64,000 bases of DNA, taken from contig SUZF01000007.1 of assembly GCA_015060065.1 (NCBI GenBank), positions 1 through 64,000 on the forward strand, given 5' to 3'. Made by a program: the position numbers and the translations under genes. How positions within the stretch are numbered: position 1 is the stretch's first letter; the number at the start of each line of letters is the position of its first letter. Positions 38,367 to 47,851 of the stretch are shown in pieces. Below the pieces are notes generated by a model, which was not told where the DNA came from, ran no database searches, and saw nothing but the letters and a program-made list of their open reading frames with translations. The DNA comes from Rikenellaceae bacterium. GTDB taxonomy: Bacteria > Bacteroidota > Bacteroidia > Bacteroidales > Rikenellaceae.

Positions 38367-38522
38367 TGCAAACACGTTTGCTCTCTGCACTCGCTCCGCA
38401 GCGTCGGTTCACAATTGATGGTATAGACATTTAGATCATTATCGACCACTCGAACAAAAAAACTTTAATTATCAATTCTCAATTGTCAATTGTCAATTGT
38501 CAATTATCAATTATCAATTATA
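38305..38522. repeat. CAATTNN heptamer repeats plus GC-rich hairpin repeat (GCAAACACGTTTGC)
   Basis: caattcacaatt inside the ispH 3' end; AGTGCAAACACGTTTGCTCTCTGCACTCGC at ~38366-38394; caattctcaattgtcaattgtcaattgtcaattatcaattatcaattat at ~38472-38521. Confidence 0.85.
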
Positions 38523-38995
38523 TGAAATATATCGTTCGTTCTGTAAAATTTTTGGTAGCACTGCTCGTTCTATATGTGGCAGCGGTGTGGCTGATGTCTG
38601 CTATGGGAGCCTCGATGCTCTCGGTGCGTGACACGGTTTTTGTGATGTTTCAGACACTGCGAGGACAACTGCTCGTGGCTGCAATAGTGGTATGGGTGGC
38701 GATATACCCGAAAGTCGGCTATGTGAAGCGCGAGAGCAGTGCCGATTTCGATGCCGACAAGGAGCAGATTATGACAGCCTTTGTGGTGTCGGGATATGAA
38801 CTTGCAGAGCAGAACGAGCAGGAGATGCGCTTTCGTGCCTCGAACTTCTTCCGTCGTCTGCGCCTACTCTTCGAGGATGAGGTGGTGGTGCGTCGCAGCG
38901 AGAGTGGAGGCATCGAGATTGAGGGTGTGCGTCGCACCGTGGCATTGGCAATGATGCGCCTGAATGGTTATTTGGAACACAAAAGAGATGAGTAG
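38522..38995 (+). CDS. Conserved hypothetical membrane protein
   Basis: 157 aa from MKYIVRSVKFLVALLVLYVAAVWLMSAMG; two predicted TM helices; between ispH and ctp with short overlap. Confidence 0.7.
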   Translation: MKYIVRSVKFLVALLVLYVAAVWLMSAMGASMLSVRDTVFVMFQTLRGQLLVAAIVVWVAIYPKVGYVKRESSADFDADKEQIMTAFVVSGYELAEQNEQEMRFRASNFFRRLRLLFEDEVVVRRSESGGIEIEGVRRTVALAMMRLNGYLEHKRDE

Positions 38996-40661
38996 GGTCA
39001 AAAGAGCGATAAAATATGTTGTAACGGCAGTCGTAATGGTTGCCGCAGCGGGTGTTTTTACGTTTGCGAGTCGTGACGATTTCGGTCTGGGACGTAATAT
39101 GGAGTTGCTTGTCAATATGATGCGCGAGTTGGCGACCCACTATGTCGATAAACTCGACCCCGACAAGATGATGCGCGATGCCGCAAACGGAATGGTCGGC
39201 AATCTCGACCCCTATACCGCCTACCTCTCGGAGGAGGATATGAAGGAGTTCGAGTTGGCGACAACCGGCAAGTATGGCGGTATCGGAGCCTTGATTCGTA
39301 AGCGTGGCGACTATATCGTCATTGCCGAGCCGTACAAAGGTTCGCCTGCCGACCGTGCCGGATTGAAGGCGGGAGATAAAATTGTCGCCATAGGTGGAGA
39401 TGATGCCAAGGGATTTACGACCGAGCAGGTGAGTTCGCGACTGAAAGGCGACCCCAATACCAATGTGAAGGTAACAATCGAGAATCTCTTTGACGGGAAG
39501 CGTCGCACGCTCAATATCAAACGTGAGCGTATCGCTATTCCGGGTATCGCCTATGCGGGTATGTTGAACGACAGTGTCGGCTATGTTCGTCATGCAGATT
39601 TTACTGATGGATGTTACGACGATATGCGAGCAGCCATAGAGCGATTGCGTGCCGAGCAGGAGTTGAAGGGATTGGTTCTCGACTACCGAAACAACGGAGG
39701 AGGGATCCTTCAAGAGGCGGTAAAGATTGTGTCGCTCTTTACCCCGAAGGGTACGGAGGTGGTTAGCACCAAGGGACGTGTCGAGAGCGAAAACAAGACC
39801 TTCCGCACCGAACTTGACCCGTTGTTGCCCGATGTGCCGATTGTGGTGCTGGTAAATGGAAATACGGCATCGTCGTCGGAGATTGTGGCGGGTGCATTGC
39901 AGGATATGGACCGTGCCGTAATTATGGGTCAGAAGAGTTTTGGCAAGGGTCTGGTGCAGAGTTCTCGCCCGATAGGTTACGATGCCTACGTGAAGATGAC
40001 CACGGCAAAATATTACATCCCGTCGGGTCGCTGCATACAGAATATTGACTACTCGGAGCATCGCGAGAGTGGGCGTGAGGTTGCCGACTCGCTTATTCGT
40101 GAGTTTAAGACCCGCAATGGACGTAAGGTCTATGATGGTGGGGGTATTATGCCCGATGTGTCGCTCGATGCGGAGTATATCAGCCGTTTTGCGCTGACGC
40201 TCTATGCTATGGGAATCATCGACGAGTTTGGCGATGAGTATATGAAGCGTCACCACGCCGATACGATAGATGTGCGTCGCTTCTCGATAAGTGATGAGGA
40301 GTATGAGCGTTTTGTGGAGTTTGTGAAGGAGCGAAATGTAGCCTACACCTCCGAGACGCGCCTTGCCCTTGACCAACTTCGTCGTGCCGTCAAGGCCGAC
40401 CGTTTCGAGCAGGATATGGAGAAGCATATAGCCGATATCGAGAGCGGGCTTAAAGATGATACCGAGAGTAACCTGCGCACCTACCGTGACGAGATTGTCG
40501 AGAGCCTGAACAGCCATATTGTACTGCGCTACAAATACTCGGAGGGTGCGGTTGAACACTCTCTGGAAGAAGATAAAGAGGTTGCCGAGGCGGTAAAACT
40601 GCTGGGCAATTTGTCCGAATATCGCGAGATTCTCTCGTCGCGCGATACCCGCAGAAAGTGA
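38988..40661 (+). CDS. C-terminal processing peptidase, S41 family (PDZ-containing)
   Basis: NLDPYTAYLSEEDMKEFELATTGKYGGIGALI; PDZ PYKGSPADRAGLKAGDKIVAIGG; VNGNTASSSEIVAGALQDMDRAVIMGQKSFGKGLVQ. Confidence 0.95.
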   Translation: MSRVKRAIKYVVTAVVMVAAAGVFTFASRDDFGLGRNMELLVNMMRELATHYVDKLDPDKMMRDAANGMVGNLDPYTAYLSEEDMKEFELATTGKYGGIGALIRKRGDYIVIAEPYKGSPADRAGLKAGDKIVAIGGDDAKGFTTEQVSSRLKGDPNTNVKVTIENLFDGKRRTLNIKRERIAIPGIAYAGMLNDSVGYVRHADFTDGCYDDMRAAIERLRAEQELKGLVLDYRNNGGGILQEAVKIVSLFTPKGTEVVSTKGRVESENKTFRTELDPLLPDVPIVVLVNGNTASSSEIVAGALQDMDRAVIMGQKSFGKGLVQSSRPIGYDAYVKMTTAKYYIPSGRCIQNIDYSEHRESGREVADSLIREFKTRNGRKVYDGGGIMPDVSLDAEYISRFALTLYAMGIIDEFGDEYMKRHHADTIDVRRFSISDEEYERFVEFVKERNVAYTSETRLALDQLRRAVKADRFEQDMEKHIADIESGLKDDTESNLRTYRDEIVESLNSHIVLRYKYSEGAVEHSLEEDKEVAEAVKLLGNLSEYREILSSRDTRRK

Positions 40662-40693
40662 GCCTCGAAATTGAGATTTGACCCGAACAGACG

Positions 40694-41884
40694 ATGAAAC
40701 GTATTGGTAAAATATTGTCTTTCCGTAACCGTGTGGTGGCTATTATCATAGGAGCCGCCATTGCCGGTGTGTCGTTGCTCTTCACGAATGATATGGCACG
40801 CCACCTGCGCGAGAAGGAGCAGCACGACGTCGAGTTGTGGGCGCGGGCGATGGAGAGGGTCAATCGCGATGCTATGGGGGACTATATGGGCGACCCGCTG
40901 ATTGCCAATATCGTCAATAATCGCAACAATATCCCCTTTGTCATTACCGACGAGAATCTGAATGTAATCTCGTCACACCTCGTACCCGACCACCTGACCG
41001 ATAACCCTCAACGATTGCGCAAACTTCTCGACCGTTTTGCCGGAGAGAATACGCCTATTGTGGTGCGGTTTTGGTGGACTAACGAGCATAATCACATAAT
41101 CTTCTATGGGCAGTCGCGATTACTTAAATCGCTCTATTACTTCCCTTATATCCAGATTATGGTTATCTTCGTCTTCTGTGTGATGATATTCATAACCTTC
41201 CGCTCGACCAAGCAGGATGAGCAGAATAGGGTGTGGATAGGTTTGGCGAAGGAGACGGCACACCAACTCGGTACTCCGACTTCGTCGTTGCTCGGCTGGA
41301 TAGAGTATCTGCGCTCGCAGGGTGTCGATCCCGATGCCGTGAATGAGATGCAGAAGGATTTGACCCACCTGATGAAGATTGTGGACAGATTCTCGAAAAT
41401 CGGCTCCGAGACAACCCTTGCCCCTGCCAATGTGAATGAGGTTGTGGGCGAATCGGTGATGTATTTCCGCAAACGCATACCGCGCAACGTGACTCTGGAC
41501 TATAACGGACTCGCTACTGCTCCCGTGCAGGCAAATCTCAATGTGGCACTCTTTGAGTGGGTGGTCGAAAATCTGATGAAGAATGCCCTCGATGCGTTGC
41601 AGGGGCATGGCAATATCGATGTCAGCATCGGCTCTGACCATAAGCGGGTGTGGATTGATGTGAAGGATACCGGAAAGGGTATTGCCAAGAATAATTGGAA
41701 ACGTATCTTCGAGCCGGGATTTACAACCAAAACACGAGGCTGGGGTCTTGGACTGTCGCTCTCGCGACGTATCGTCGAGGAGTATCACGGAGGCCGTATT
41801 GCCGTGACCGAATCGGAGATTGGCAAGGGAACTACTATACGTATAACACTCAAACGAACCTATGAAACAGTCGCTCGCGGATAG
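40694..41884 (+). CDS. Membrane sensor histidine kinase
   Basis: 396 aa; two TM regions; AKETAHQLGTPTSSLLGWIEYLR (H-box); NLMKNALDALQG; VKDTGKGIAKNNWKRIFEPGFTTKTRGWGLGLSLSRRIVEEYHGG. Confidence 0.92.
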   Translation: MKRIGKILSFRNRVVAIIIGAAIAGVSLLFTNDMARHLREKEQHDVELWARAMERVNRDAMGDYMGDPLIANIVNNRNNIPFVITDENLNVISSHLVPDHLTDNPQRLRKLLDRFAGENTPIVVRFWWTNEHNHIIFYGQSRLLKSLYYFPYIQIMVIFVFCVMIFITFRSTKQDEQNRVWIGLAKETAHQLGTPTSSLLGWIEYLRSQGVDPDAVNEMQKDLTHLMKIVDRFSKIGSETTLAPANVNEVVGESVMYFRKRIPRNVTLDYNGLATAPVQANLNVALFEWVVENLMKNALDALQGHGNIDVSIGSDHKRVWIDVKDTGKGIAKNNWKRIFEPGFTTKTRGWGLGLSLSRRIVEEYHGGRIAVTESEIGKGTTIRITLKRTYETVARG

Positions 41885-42716
41885 CCTTGTACAGACTGCA
41901 ATGCCCGATACGCTTGCGCAGTCAGTGGTCGGGGATGCTGCTCTGCCGATGCAGGCAGAGGGTGTCCTTATGCGTGAAGTTTCGATTGCCGAGATGCTCG
42001 GCTCGCAGAGTGTTAATACAATACCTGCGGTATTGGTCGAGGAGGGTGGTACGCTGATAGATGATTGGTTTTTTCAGTTGTTGGCGCTACTCCTGCTGAC
42101 AATCTTCATCTTCTTTATTGCTCGTCATAAGCACCAAATTTTTACAATGCTTGGCCGAATGTTGCGCGGTCGTCTGCCGGAGGATTACTCTGCGGGACGG
42201 CGTGACGAGGTGCTGACACGCTCGTTCCTGCACTCCTCGTCTGTAATCGGGGTGCTGCTTGTGACTCTTCTGCTGACAAAATATGCGCCTCTGTGGTTGC
42301 CTGAAAGTTTTGATATCTCGGCAGGGTGGCAATCTACGGTGGCGGCGGCTTTGTCGGTGGCAGCAATCTTTGCCATAGGAGTTTTTGAGCAAGGGGTGCT
42401 TCGGATTATCGGAATTGTAACGCACAATGGAGATGTTGTGGGAACTATGCTCTACATAAAGAGAGCCTACTTTGCCCTTGCCGCAATCGCTATGGCACCC
42501 ATCTTTTTGCTCGGTATCCTCTCGGCAGAAAAGGTTACTGCCGGATGGAATATACTACTTGCCGCGGAGTGTGCTGTTTTGACACTTTTATTTATAAAAG
42601 AGACTCTTACATTCTTTATTGATAAAAAAATTCCGATTTTGCATTGGATTTTGTACCTTTGCACCGTCGAAGTGTTCCCGTTGTCGTTGATATGGGCTTT
42701 GACTACAAGAAGTTAA
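41862..42716 (+). CDS. DUF4271-type membrane protein
   Basis: 284 aa multi-TM; directly upstream of hemD, the usual Bacteroidetes context of DUF4271. Confidence 0.75.
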   Translation: MKQSLADSLVQTAMPDTLAQSVVGDAALPMQAEGVLMREVSIAEMLGSQSVNTIPAVLVEEGGTLIDDWFFQLLALLLLTIFIFFIARHKHQIFTMLGRMLRGRLPEDYSAGRRDEVLTRSFLHSSSVIGVLLVTLLLTKYAPLWLPESFDISAGWQSTVAAALSVAAIFAIGVFEQGVLRIIGIVTHNGDVVGTMLYIKRAYFALAAIAMAPIFLLGILSAEKVTAGWNILLAAECAVLTLLFIKETLTFFIDKKIPILHWILYLCTVEVFPLSLIWALTTRS

Positions 42717-42739
42717 TAACATTATAAAGAGATAGAGAG

Positions 42740-43591
42740 TTGAAAATAGGCAAAATTTTAATTTCGCAGCCCCGTCCCGCAGTCGTCGAGAAATCTCCAT
42801 TTTACGAGTTATCGCAGAAACATAAACTTCAAGTCGATTATGTGCCTCTGATTAAGGTCGTTGGCGTGTCGTCGAAGGAGTTCCGTAGCCAGAGAGTCGA
42901 TATTCTGGCGCATACGGCTGTGATATTCACTTCGCGTACCACCATTGATAGTTTCTTCCGCATCTGCGAGGAGTCGCGTGTGGCAGTGCCGGAGACGATG
43001 AAGTATATCTGTACGACCGAGGCGATTGCGCTTTACCTTCAAAAATATATTGTCTATCGCAAGCGTAAGATTTCGTTTGCCGACGGCTCGTTTAAGGGAC
43101 TTATCGAACTTATCGTTAAGCATAAAGACGAAAAGTTTATGCTGGCGTTGAGTGAGCCACATAAGCCGGAGTTGCCGGAGACGTTGAGTACGCTGAAAAT
43201 CAACTTTACCCCGGCAATCTTGGCACGTACTGTGGCTGCCGATGTCGATGACCTCGATATCAGGGCATACGATATGTTGTTGCTCTACTCGCCGTGGGAT
43301 ATTATGACCATCGTCGAGAAGTTCGGCACCGATTCGTTGCCTCTGATTGCAACCTTCGGTGAGGGAACTCTGCGCAAGGCTATCGAGAGCGGCATCGAAA
43401 TCAGAGTCAATGCTCCCACCCCGGCAGCACCTTCGCTTGCCAAGGCTGTGGATATCTTTTGTGCAAAGGTGGCAAAGGGCGAGGATGTCCCACCCGTGCA
43501 ACTCGAAGAGGATAGTACCAAGGAGGAGTTTATCCGCAACCAGCAGAGCAAACTTGCAAAAAAGACCCGCTCGCGAGCAAAGTCTGTATAG
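42740..43591 (+). CDS. hemD: Uroporphyrinogen-III synthase
   Basis: 283 aa; ILISQPRPAVVEKSPFYELSQKHKLQVDYVPLIKVVGVSSKEFRSQRVDILAHTAVIFTSRTTIDSFFRI; start codon TTG/ATG uncertain. Confidence 0.85.
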   Translation: MKIGKILISQPRPAVVEKSPFYELSQKHKLQVDYVPLIKVVGVSSKEFRSQRVDILAHTAVIFTSRTTIDSFFRICEESRVAVPETMKYICTTEAIALYLQKYIVYRKRKISFADGSFKGLIELIVKHKDEKFMLALSEPHKPELPETLSTLKINFTPAILARTVAADVDDLDIRAYDMLLLYSPWDIMTIVEKFGTDSLPLIATFGEGTLRKAIESGIEIRVNAPTPAAPSLAKAVDIFCAKVAKGEDVPPVQLEEDSTKEEFIRNQQSKLAKKTRSRAKSV

Positions 43592-43599
43592 TTCAGAAT

Positions 43600-43971
43600 A
43601 TGCCGGATTTCACACTTCCACACGATGAAAGACTGCGCTCGTTTGGGGCAGTTCGTCGTCTCTTTCAGGAGGGACACGGTGGATTTGTCTATCCGTTTCG
43701 ATATGTCGTGTATGCCGAGTATGACGACCGTTTCTCGGTTGAGGTACTCTTTTCGGTACCGAAGAAGAATCACAAGAGAGCCAATGTCCGCAATCTGTTG
43801 CGTCGTCGCACCAAGGAGGCTTACCGACTCAATAAATCTATTTTGCACGACAATGCCAAGAGTGCAAATGTCGATATGGCATTGATATATTCGTCAAAGG
43901 AGGTTGTTGATTACAAAACCATCGAAAATGCAATTCGCAAGATTCTCGCAACAGTTGTTGAAGATTTGTAG
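43600..43971 (+). CDS. rnpA: Ribonuclease P protein component
   Basis: 123 aa; [33 protein letters not shown]. Confidence 0.92.
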   Translation: MPDFTLPHDERLRSFGAVRRLFQEGHGGFVYPFRYVVYAEYDDRFSVEVLFSVPKKNHKRANVRNLLRRRTKEAYRLNKSILHDNAKSANVDMALIYSSKEVVDYKTIENAIRKILATVVEDL

Positions 43972-44188
43972 GCGTATCGTGGCCCTGCCATTTATCCTGC
44001 TTATCCGCTTCTATCAGACCTGCATCTCGCCTCTGACACCGCCGGCATGTCGCTATACGCCCACCTGCTCGCAATATGGATTGGAGGCTCTGCGCAAATA
44101 TGGACTTTTCAAGGGCGGCTGGCTGACCTTTAAGCGCATTATGCGATGCCATCCTTGGGGTGGCAGTGGCTACGACCCCGTGCCGTAG
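43928..44188 (+). CDS. yidD: Membrane protein insertion efficiency factor YidD
   Basis: [67 protein letters not shown]; overlaps rnpA end. Confidence 0.94.
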   Translation: MQFARFSQQLLKICRRIVALPFILLIRFYQTCISPLTPPACRYTPTCSQYGLEALRKYGLFKGGWLTFKRIMRCHPWGGSGYDPVP

Positions 44189-44205
44189 TAAGATATGGAG
44201 GAACT

Positions 44206-44237
44206 AAAAGGCTGACCCTTTCGAGGAACAGCCTTTT
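44206..44237. terminator. Terminator-like inverted repeat between convergent yidD and dedA
   Basis: AAAAGGCTG ... CAGCCTTTT. Confidence 0.7.
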
Positions 44238-44268
44238 GTATTAGGAGTGATAGATAGCAAAGCCGACT

Positions 44269-44898
44269 CTATCTCTTTTTTACACCTTTATATATAATGT
44301 AGGCGAGGGCCAATGCAACGACAGCGATGATGACGTAGCCGATTTCGTGGCTGTACTTGGTTACGGTCGAGATGAGTTGCTCCTCCGGTACTACCGATTC
44401 GAGGTAGTAGCCCATAGCCGCCAAGACGGCATTCCACAAGCCGGCGCCGAGTGAGGTAAAGAGCATAAACTTCGGCAGATTCATCTTTGCCAAACCAGCC
44501 GGAATCGAAATCAACTGACGAACTGCCGGCACCAGACGACCTACAAGAGTTGCCGATACTCCATATTTTATGAAGAACTGCTCTGCCTTCTCGACCTTTG
44601 CCTGATCGATAAGGCACATGTGTCCGAAGCGGCTGTTAGCGAATTTATAGACTATCGGCTTGCCGAGCCAGAGGGCAAGAGAGTAGTTTACAAGCGCACC
44701 TATCAAGGCTCCGAGGGTGGCAAAGAGAATCACCAACCAGATGTTCAACTCGCCCGTGGCAGCAGCCTTATAAGCAGCAGGCGGAACGACAACCTCCGAG
44801 GGGAAGGGTATAAACGAACTCTCGATTGCCATCAGCAGGGTGATGGTCCAATAGTTGAGATTGTCAAGACACCATTGAATAAATCCGATAGACTCCAT
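44269..44898 (-). CDS. DedA family membrane protein
   Basis: 209 aa; SSFIPFPSEVVVPPAAYKAA; GALVNYSLALWLGKP; FIKYGVSATLVGRLVPAVRQLISIPAGLAKM. Confidence 0.92.
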   Translation of the reverse strand: MESIGFIQWCLDNLNYWTITLLMAIESSFIPFPSEVVVPPAAYKAAATGELNIWLVILFATLGALIGALVNYSLALWLGKPIVYKFANSRFGHMCLIDQAKVEKAEQFFIKYGVSATLVGRLVPAVRQLISIPAGLAKMNLPKFMLFTSLGAGLWNAVLAAMGYYLESVVPEEQLISTVTKYSHEIGYVIIAVVALALAYIIYKGVKKR

Positions 44899-45015
44899 AT
44901 CTTACTCTTTTGCTACGTATGTAGTAGTGGTTTATATTCGTGGCAAATGTAGTAATAAATTTCGAGAAGTCGCTCTTCGATGCCGATTTATGCCGTTATG
45001 AAACAATTTTGTATG

Positions 45016-46935
45016 TTACTTGACATAAAACTCTTTGAGCGGTGCGTAGCCGAGTTCTGTCATCAGGTTATCCCACTTGGCAGGGAGTTCTATGGCGATT
45101 GTTTTGTAACCTCCTCCGGGCATTGTCTGAATCTTGTTGCGGCTTGCATCTCCCGTAACCAAAAAGGCGGTCATACCCCTCTTCATCGTGGGCAGAGTCA
45201 TCATCTCGCTGTCGGACGAAGCGTGCCATACGGGCTTCGGAGTCAGTTCTGCACCCTCGGTGCGCGAGATGTGTGCCTTCCAACGCTGAATCGGGTGGCG
45301 ACCTTCGGGCGAACTGCCGGGGTTGGCGTAGTAGTTGGCAAATACGCGCTCGTCAAGGGGGCGTCGTGCTGTGCGGATAAGGGCATCTTCGAGTTTTTCG
45401 GGAGTCTTATATCCTGCGGCAAGGTTGCGTGCTACGGGAGGGGTCATCATCACAGTTCGGAAGGTGTGAGGGCGACCACTGCCGAGTGCAAACTGACAAC
45501 GCTCCGAGATATCCCAAGCCAGAAGTTCCATAATGCGCTTGGGGTCGGTGGTCGAGGGCGCCATATTGTTGCCCCAAAGCAGTGTCGAGGTTGCTGTTAT
45601 GGTGTTGTCGTTGAGGGCAAAGCCTGCGCGCACGTGGTAGGGTTTCCAGCCGATAGCAACACAAGCAGCCTCATCCTCTGCCAGACACCACGGTAGCGGA
45701 TAGCCGAATGTTCCCATGCGATTATCGCCTACGTAGTAGCCCGCCAGATTCATCAATGCCAGATTCATAAAGCGACCTATCGACACATTCGCCTCTGCCG
45801 AAATCTCGCCCTCGCCCGACGAGATGCCGAGTTGTCGTGCCACGGGTCCGTTAAGCCAGCAGTACGGCACCCAAGCGTGCGTGCTGGCAATCGTGCGACG
45901 GAATTCGCCTGCACCGATAGCCTTTGTTAGTGCAATCAAAATGGGCATATACTCCGGCTTGCAGCCCGCCATTACGCCATTTACGGCTACGTGCCAAGCC
46001 GTCGTGTTGCGATGTGCCACGGGGAGTACGGCAACCGTCTCGTTCCATGCAAGGTCGGTGTAGCGCATAAATTCGCTTACACGTTCAAAGGTGGGCGGCA
46101 CGATGGGCAATCCGTCAGACCAGCGTTGCTCGCGGAAGTGGTTCTGAATCTCGTCGATGGTGCCATAGAAGACATCGTCGCGGATGTCCCCCTTCTCGCG
46201 TTTGGTGTTGCCGGCAATCTCTTCGTCTGTAATGGGCGTGGTTAGAGCCTTTACGATTTGTTGCCATAGGATATCGCGGGTATTACGTATAAGTTCTTCG
46301 TGAGTATGCGCAGCAAAGGCTCCCGGATACTCCGCTACGCGTGGCGCCGGCACTCCGTTGTTGAGCGAGGTGTAGAATACCTGACCCACGAATGTAGGGG
46401 CGGCAATTGCCACAGCAGGGATGCCTATATACTCGGCAGCGATGCACGAGCCGCACTCCTTGGGCGTGCAGAGGCCGCAGCCACAGTTGCCCGATATGAC
46501 GGCATCAACCTTATGCTGACGCAGGCGGGCTTGGAACTCCTCCTTGGAGCGACGTACAACTCCCGGTGCAGGATAGACACCTGCCGAGCCTATTTCGTCG
46601 AGGAGTAGTACCTTTGCCGTTGGGTAGTGTTCAAGAATGAGCCGTTTGATTTCGGGGTGGGTAACCGATGCCATAAAACTACCTCCGACAACGGCTATGG
46701 TCTTGCCTTCGAGGGTTGTGAGGCGTGGTGCCTGCTGAATCATCTCGACCGTACCGCGCCCCACAGGCGATACAACGGCATAATTCACTCCTGCGGAGGA
46801 GGAGGTTGCGCTTGGTGCGTTGCCCGAAGCCTCGCTCTTGCAGGTCTCGTCACAAATAATACGGCTGCTCTGTGCCGTTGCGGTACCGTAAAGCAGTACA
46901 AACATTGCGGTAAAGGTGCAGATTACTCTCTTCAT
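45016..46935 (-). CDS. Secreted UGSC-type domain fusion protein, function unknown
   Basis: 639 aa; signal peptide; VISGNCGCGLCTPKECGSCIAAEYIGIPAVAIAAPTF (Cys form of UGSC-like motif); second half RWSDGLPIVPPTFERVSEFM...VNGVMAGCKPEYMPILIALTKAI. Confidence 0.65.
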   Translation of the reverse strand: MKRVICTFTAMFVLLYGTATAQSSRIICDETCKSEASGNAPSATSSSAGVNYAVVSPVGRGTVEMIQQAPRLTTLEGKTIAVVGGSFMASVTHPEIKRLILEHYPTAKVLLLDEIGSAGVYPAPGVVRRSKEEFQARLRQHKVDAVISGNCGCGLCTPKECGSCIAAEYIGIPAVAIAAPTFVGQVFYTSLNNGVPAPRVAEYPGAFAAHTHEELIRNTRDILWQQIVKALTTPITDEEIAGNTKREKGDIRDDVFYGTIDEIQNHFREQRWSDGLPIVPPTFERVSEFMRYTDLAWNETVAVLPVAHRNTTAWHVAVNGVMAGCKPEYMPILIALTKAIGAGEFRRTIASTHAWVPYCWLNGPVARQLGISSGEGEISAEANVSIGRFMNLALMNLAGYYVGDNRMGTFGYPLPWCLAEDEAACVAIGWKPYHVRAGFALNDNTITATSTLLWGNNMAPSTTDPKRIMELLAWDISERCQFALGSGRPHTFRTVMMTPPVARNLAAGYKTPEKLEDALIRTARRPLDERVFANYYANPGSSPEGRHPIQRWKAHISRTEGAELTPKPVWHASSDSEMMTLPTMKRGMTAFLVTGDASRNKIQTMPGGGYKTIAIELPAKWDNLMTELGYAPLKEFYVK

Positions 46936-47120
46936 AATTACTCTCTTTTTTATCTCTGTTTTTTTTGTTGATTTTCACCGGGGAAGGCTCGTGTGATAAA
47001 ACGTCTGTACCACTGATAAGTTAAAATTGTGATAGCAAGAAAATCGAGAAAAAAGCCCCTGAAACAGCCCCCATCGAGTATTTTTTATGGACAAAAAACT
47101 GTCAAAAATTGAAAACTTTT

Positions 47121-47151
47121 TTTGTTTTTCAAGTTTTCTACTGTATCTTTG
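47121..47151 (+). promoter_or_regulatory. Promoter of tetR-efflux operon
   Basis: TTTG (47121-47124), 19-nt spacer, TATCTTTG (47144-47151). Confidence 0.65.
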
Positions 47152-47209
47152 CAACGTGAAAATAGGCGCAAGCCGACCCTTAAACCCATAAGACCCTAAA
47201 AACGAAGAT

Positions 47210-47827
47210 ATGACACAACGAGAACACATCATCGAGCGAACGAGCGAAATGTTCGTAATGCACGGCATAAAATCTGTGCGTATGGATGATATTGCCCAGA
47301 CCCTTGGTGTTTCGAAACGAACTCTCTATGAGATGTTTGGCGACAAGGAGGAGTTGCTCTATCTCTGTATGTCCTCATTTTTGGAGAAGCAGCGAATGAA
47401 TGTGAATGAGCAGGTGAGAAGTGCGGCATCGATTCTTGAAAGTATTTTGCACGGATTTCTCAATATGATGCAATATTCCGATGTGAATAATCGTATTATG
47501 AATAATCTGCAAAAGTTTTATCCGACCGTATTTCAGCGCATCCATAAGGAGTGTGGCGAGGTCGGCCGAACAAACTTTCGCAATGCAATACACAGGTGCG
47601 TAGAGGAGGGCTATCTCGACGAAAAATTTAATATGGATTTGGCAATCACGGTGTTGTACTATACCGCTATGGGTGTTGTAGCACGTCGTGATTTCCCCTA
47701 TCCGGATGGTGTGTCGCCCCAGAAGGCGTTCCGCCATATCGTTATCTGCTTCTTCCGCGGAGTGGCGACGACGAAGGGGTTGGCGGTTATCGACAAGTTT
47801 GTTGAGGAGAACGAAATGGATATTTAG
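47210..47827 (+). CDS. TetR/AcrR family transcriptional regulator
   Basis: 205 aa; N-terminal HTH REHIIERTSEMFVMHGIKSVRMDDIAQTLGVSKRTLYEMFGDKEELLY. Confidence 0.94.
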   Translation: MTQREHIIERTSEMFVMHGIKSVRMDDIAQTLGVSKRTLYEMFGDKEELLYLCMSSFLEKQRMNVNEQVRSAASILESILHGFLNMMQYSDVNNRIMNNLQKFYPTVFQRIHKECGEVGRTNFRNAIHRCVEEGYLDEKFNMDLAITVLYYTAMGVVARRDFPYPDGVSPQKAFRHIVICFFRGVATTKGLAVIDKFVEENEMDI

Positions 47828-47851
47828 AGAATAAACATTTATATATAGGTT

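Noticed and set aside
38051-38449. Minus-strand ORF of 132 aa containing TLRSECREQTCLHYAEPRGGK
   Set aside because: Antisense to ispH and the adjacent repeat element; repeat-derived open frame
42637-42661. Internal promoter for hemD from TACCTTTG at 42654
   Set aside because: The -7 motif is good but no TTTG at 18-21 nt spacing; insufficient support
45016-46935. UGA-encoded selenocysteine in the UGSC-type protein
   Set aside because: The motif position is encoded as Cys in an uninterrupted frame; no in-frame UGA or SECIS needed
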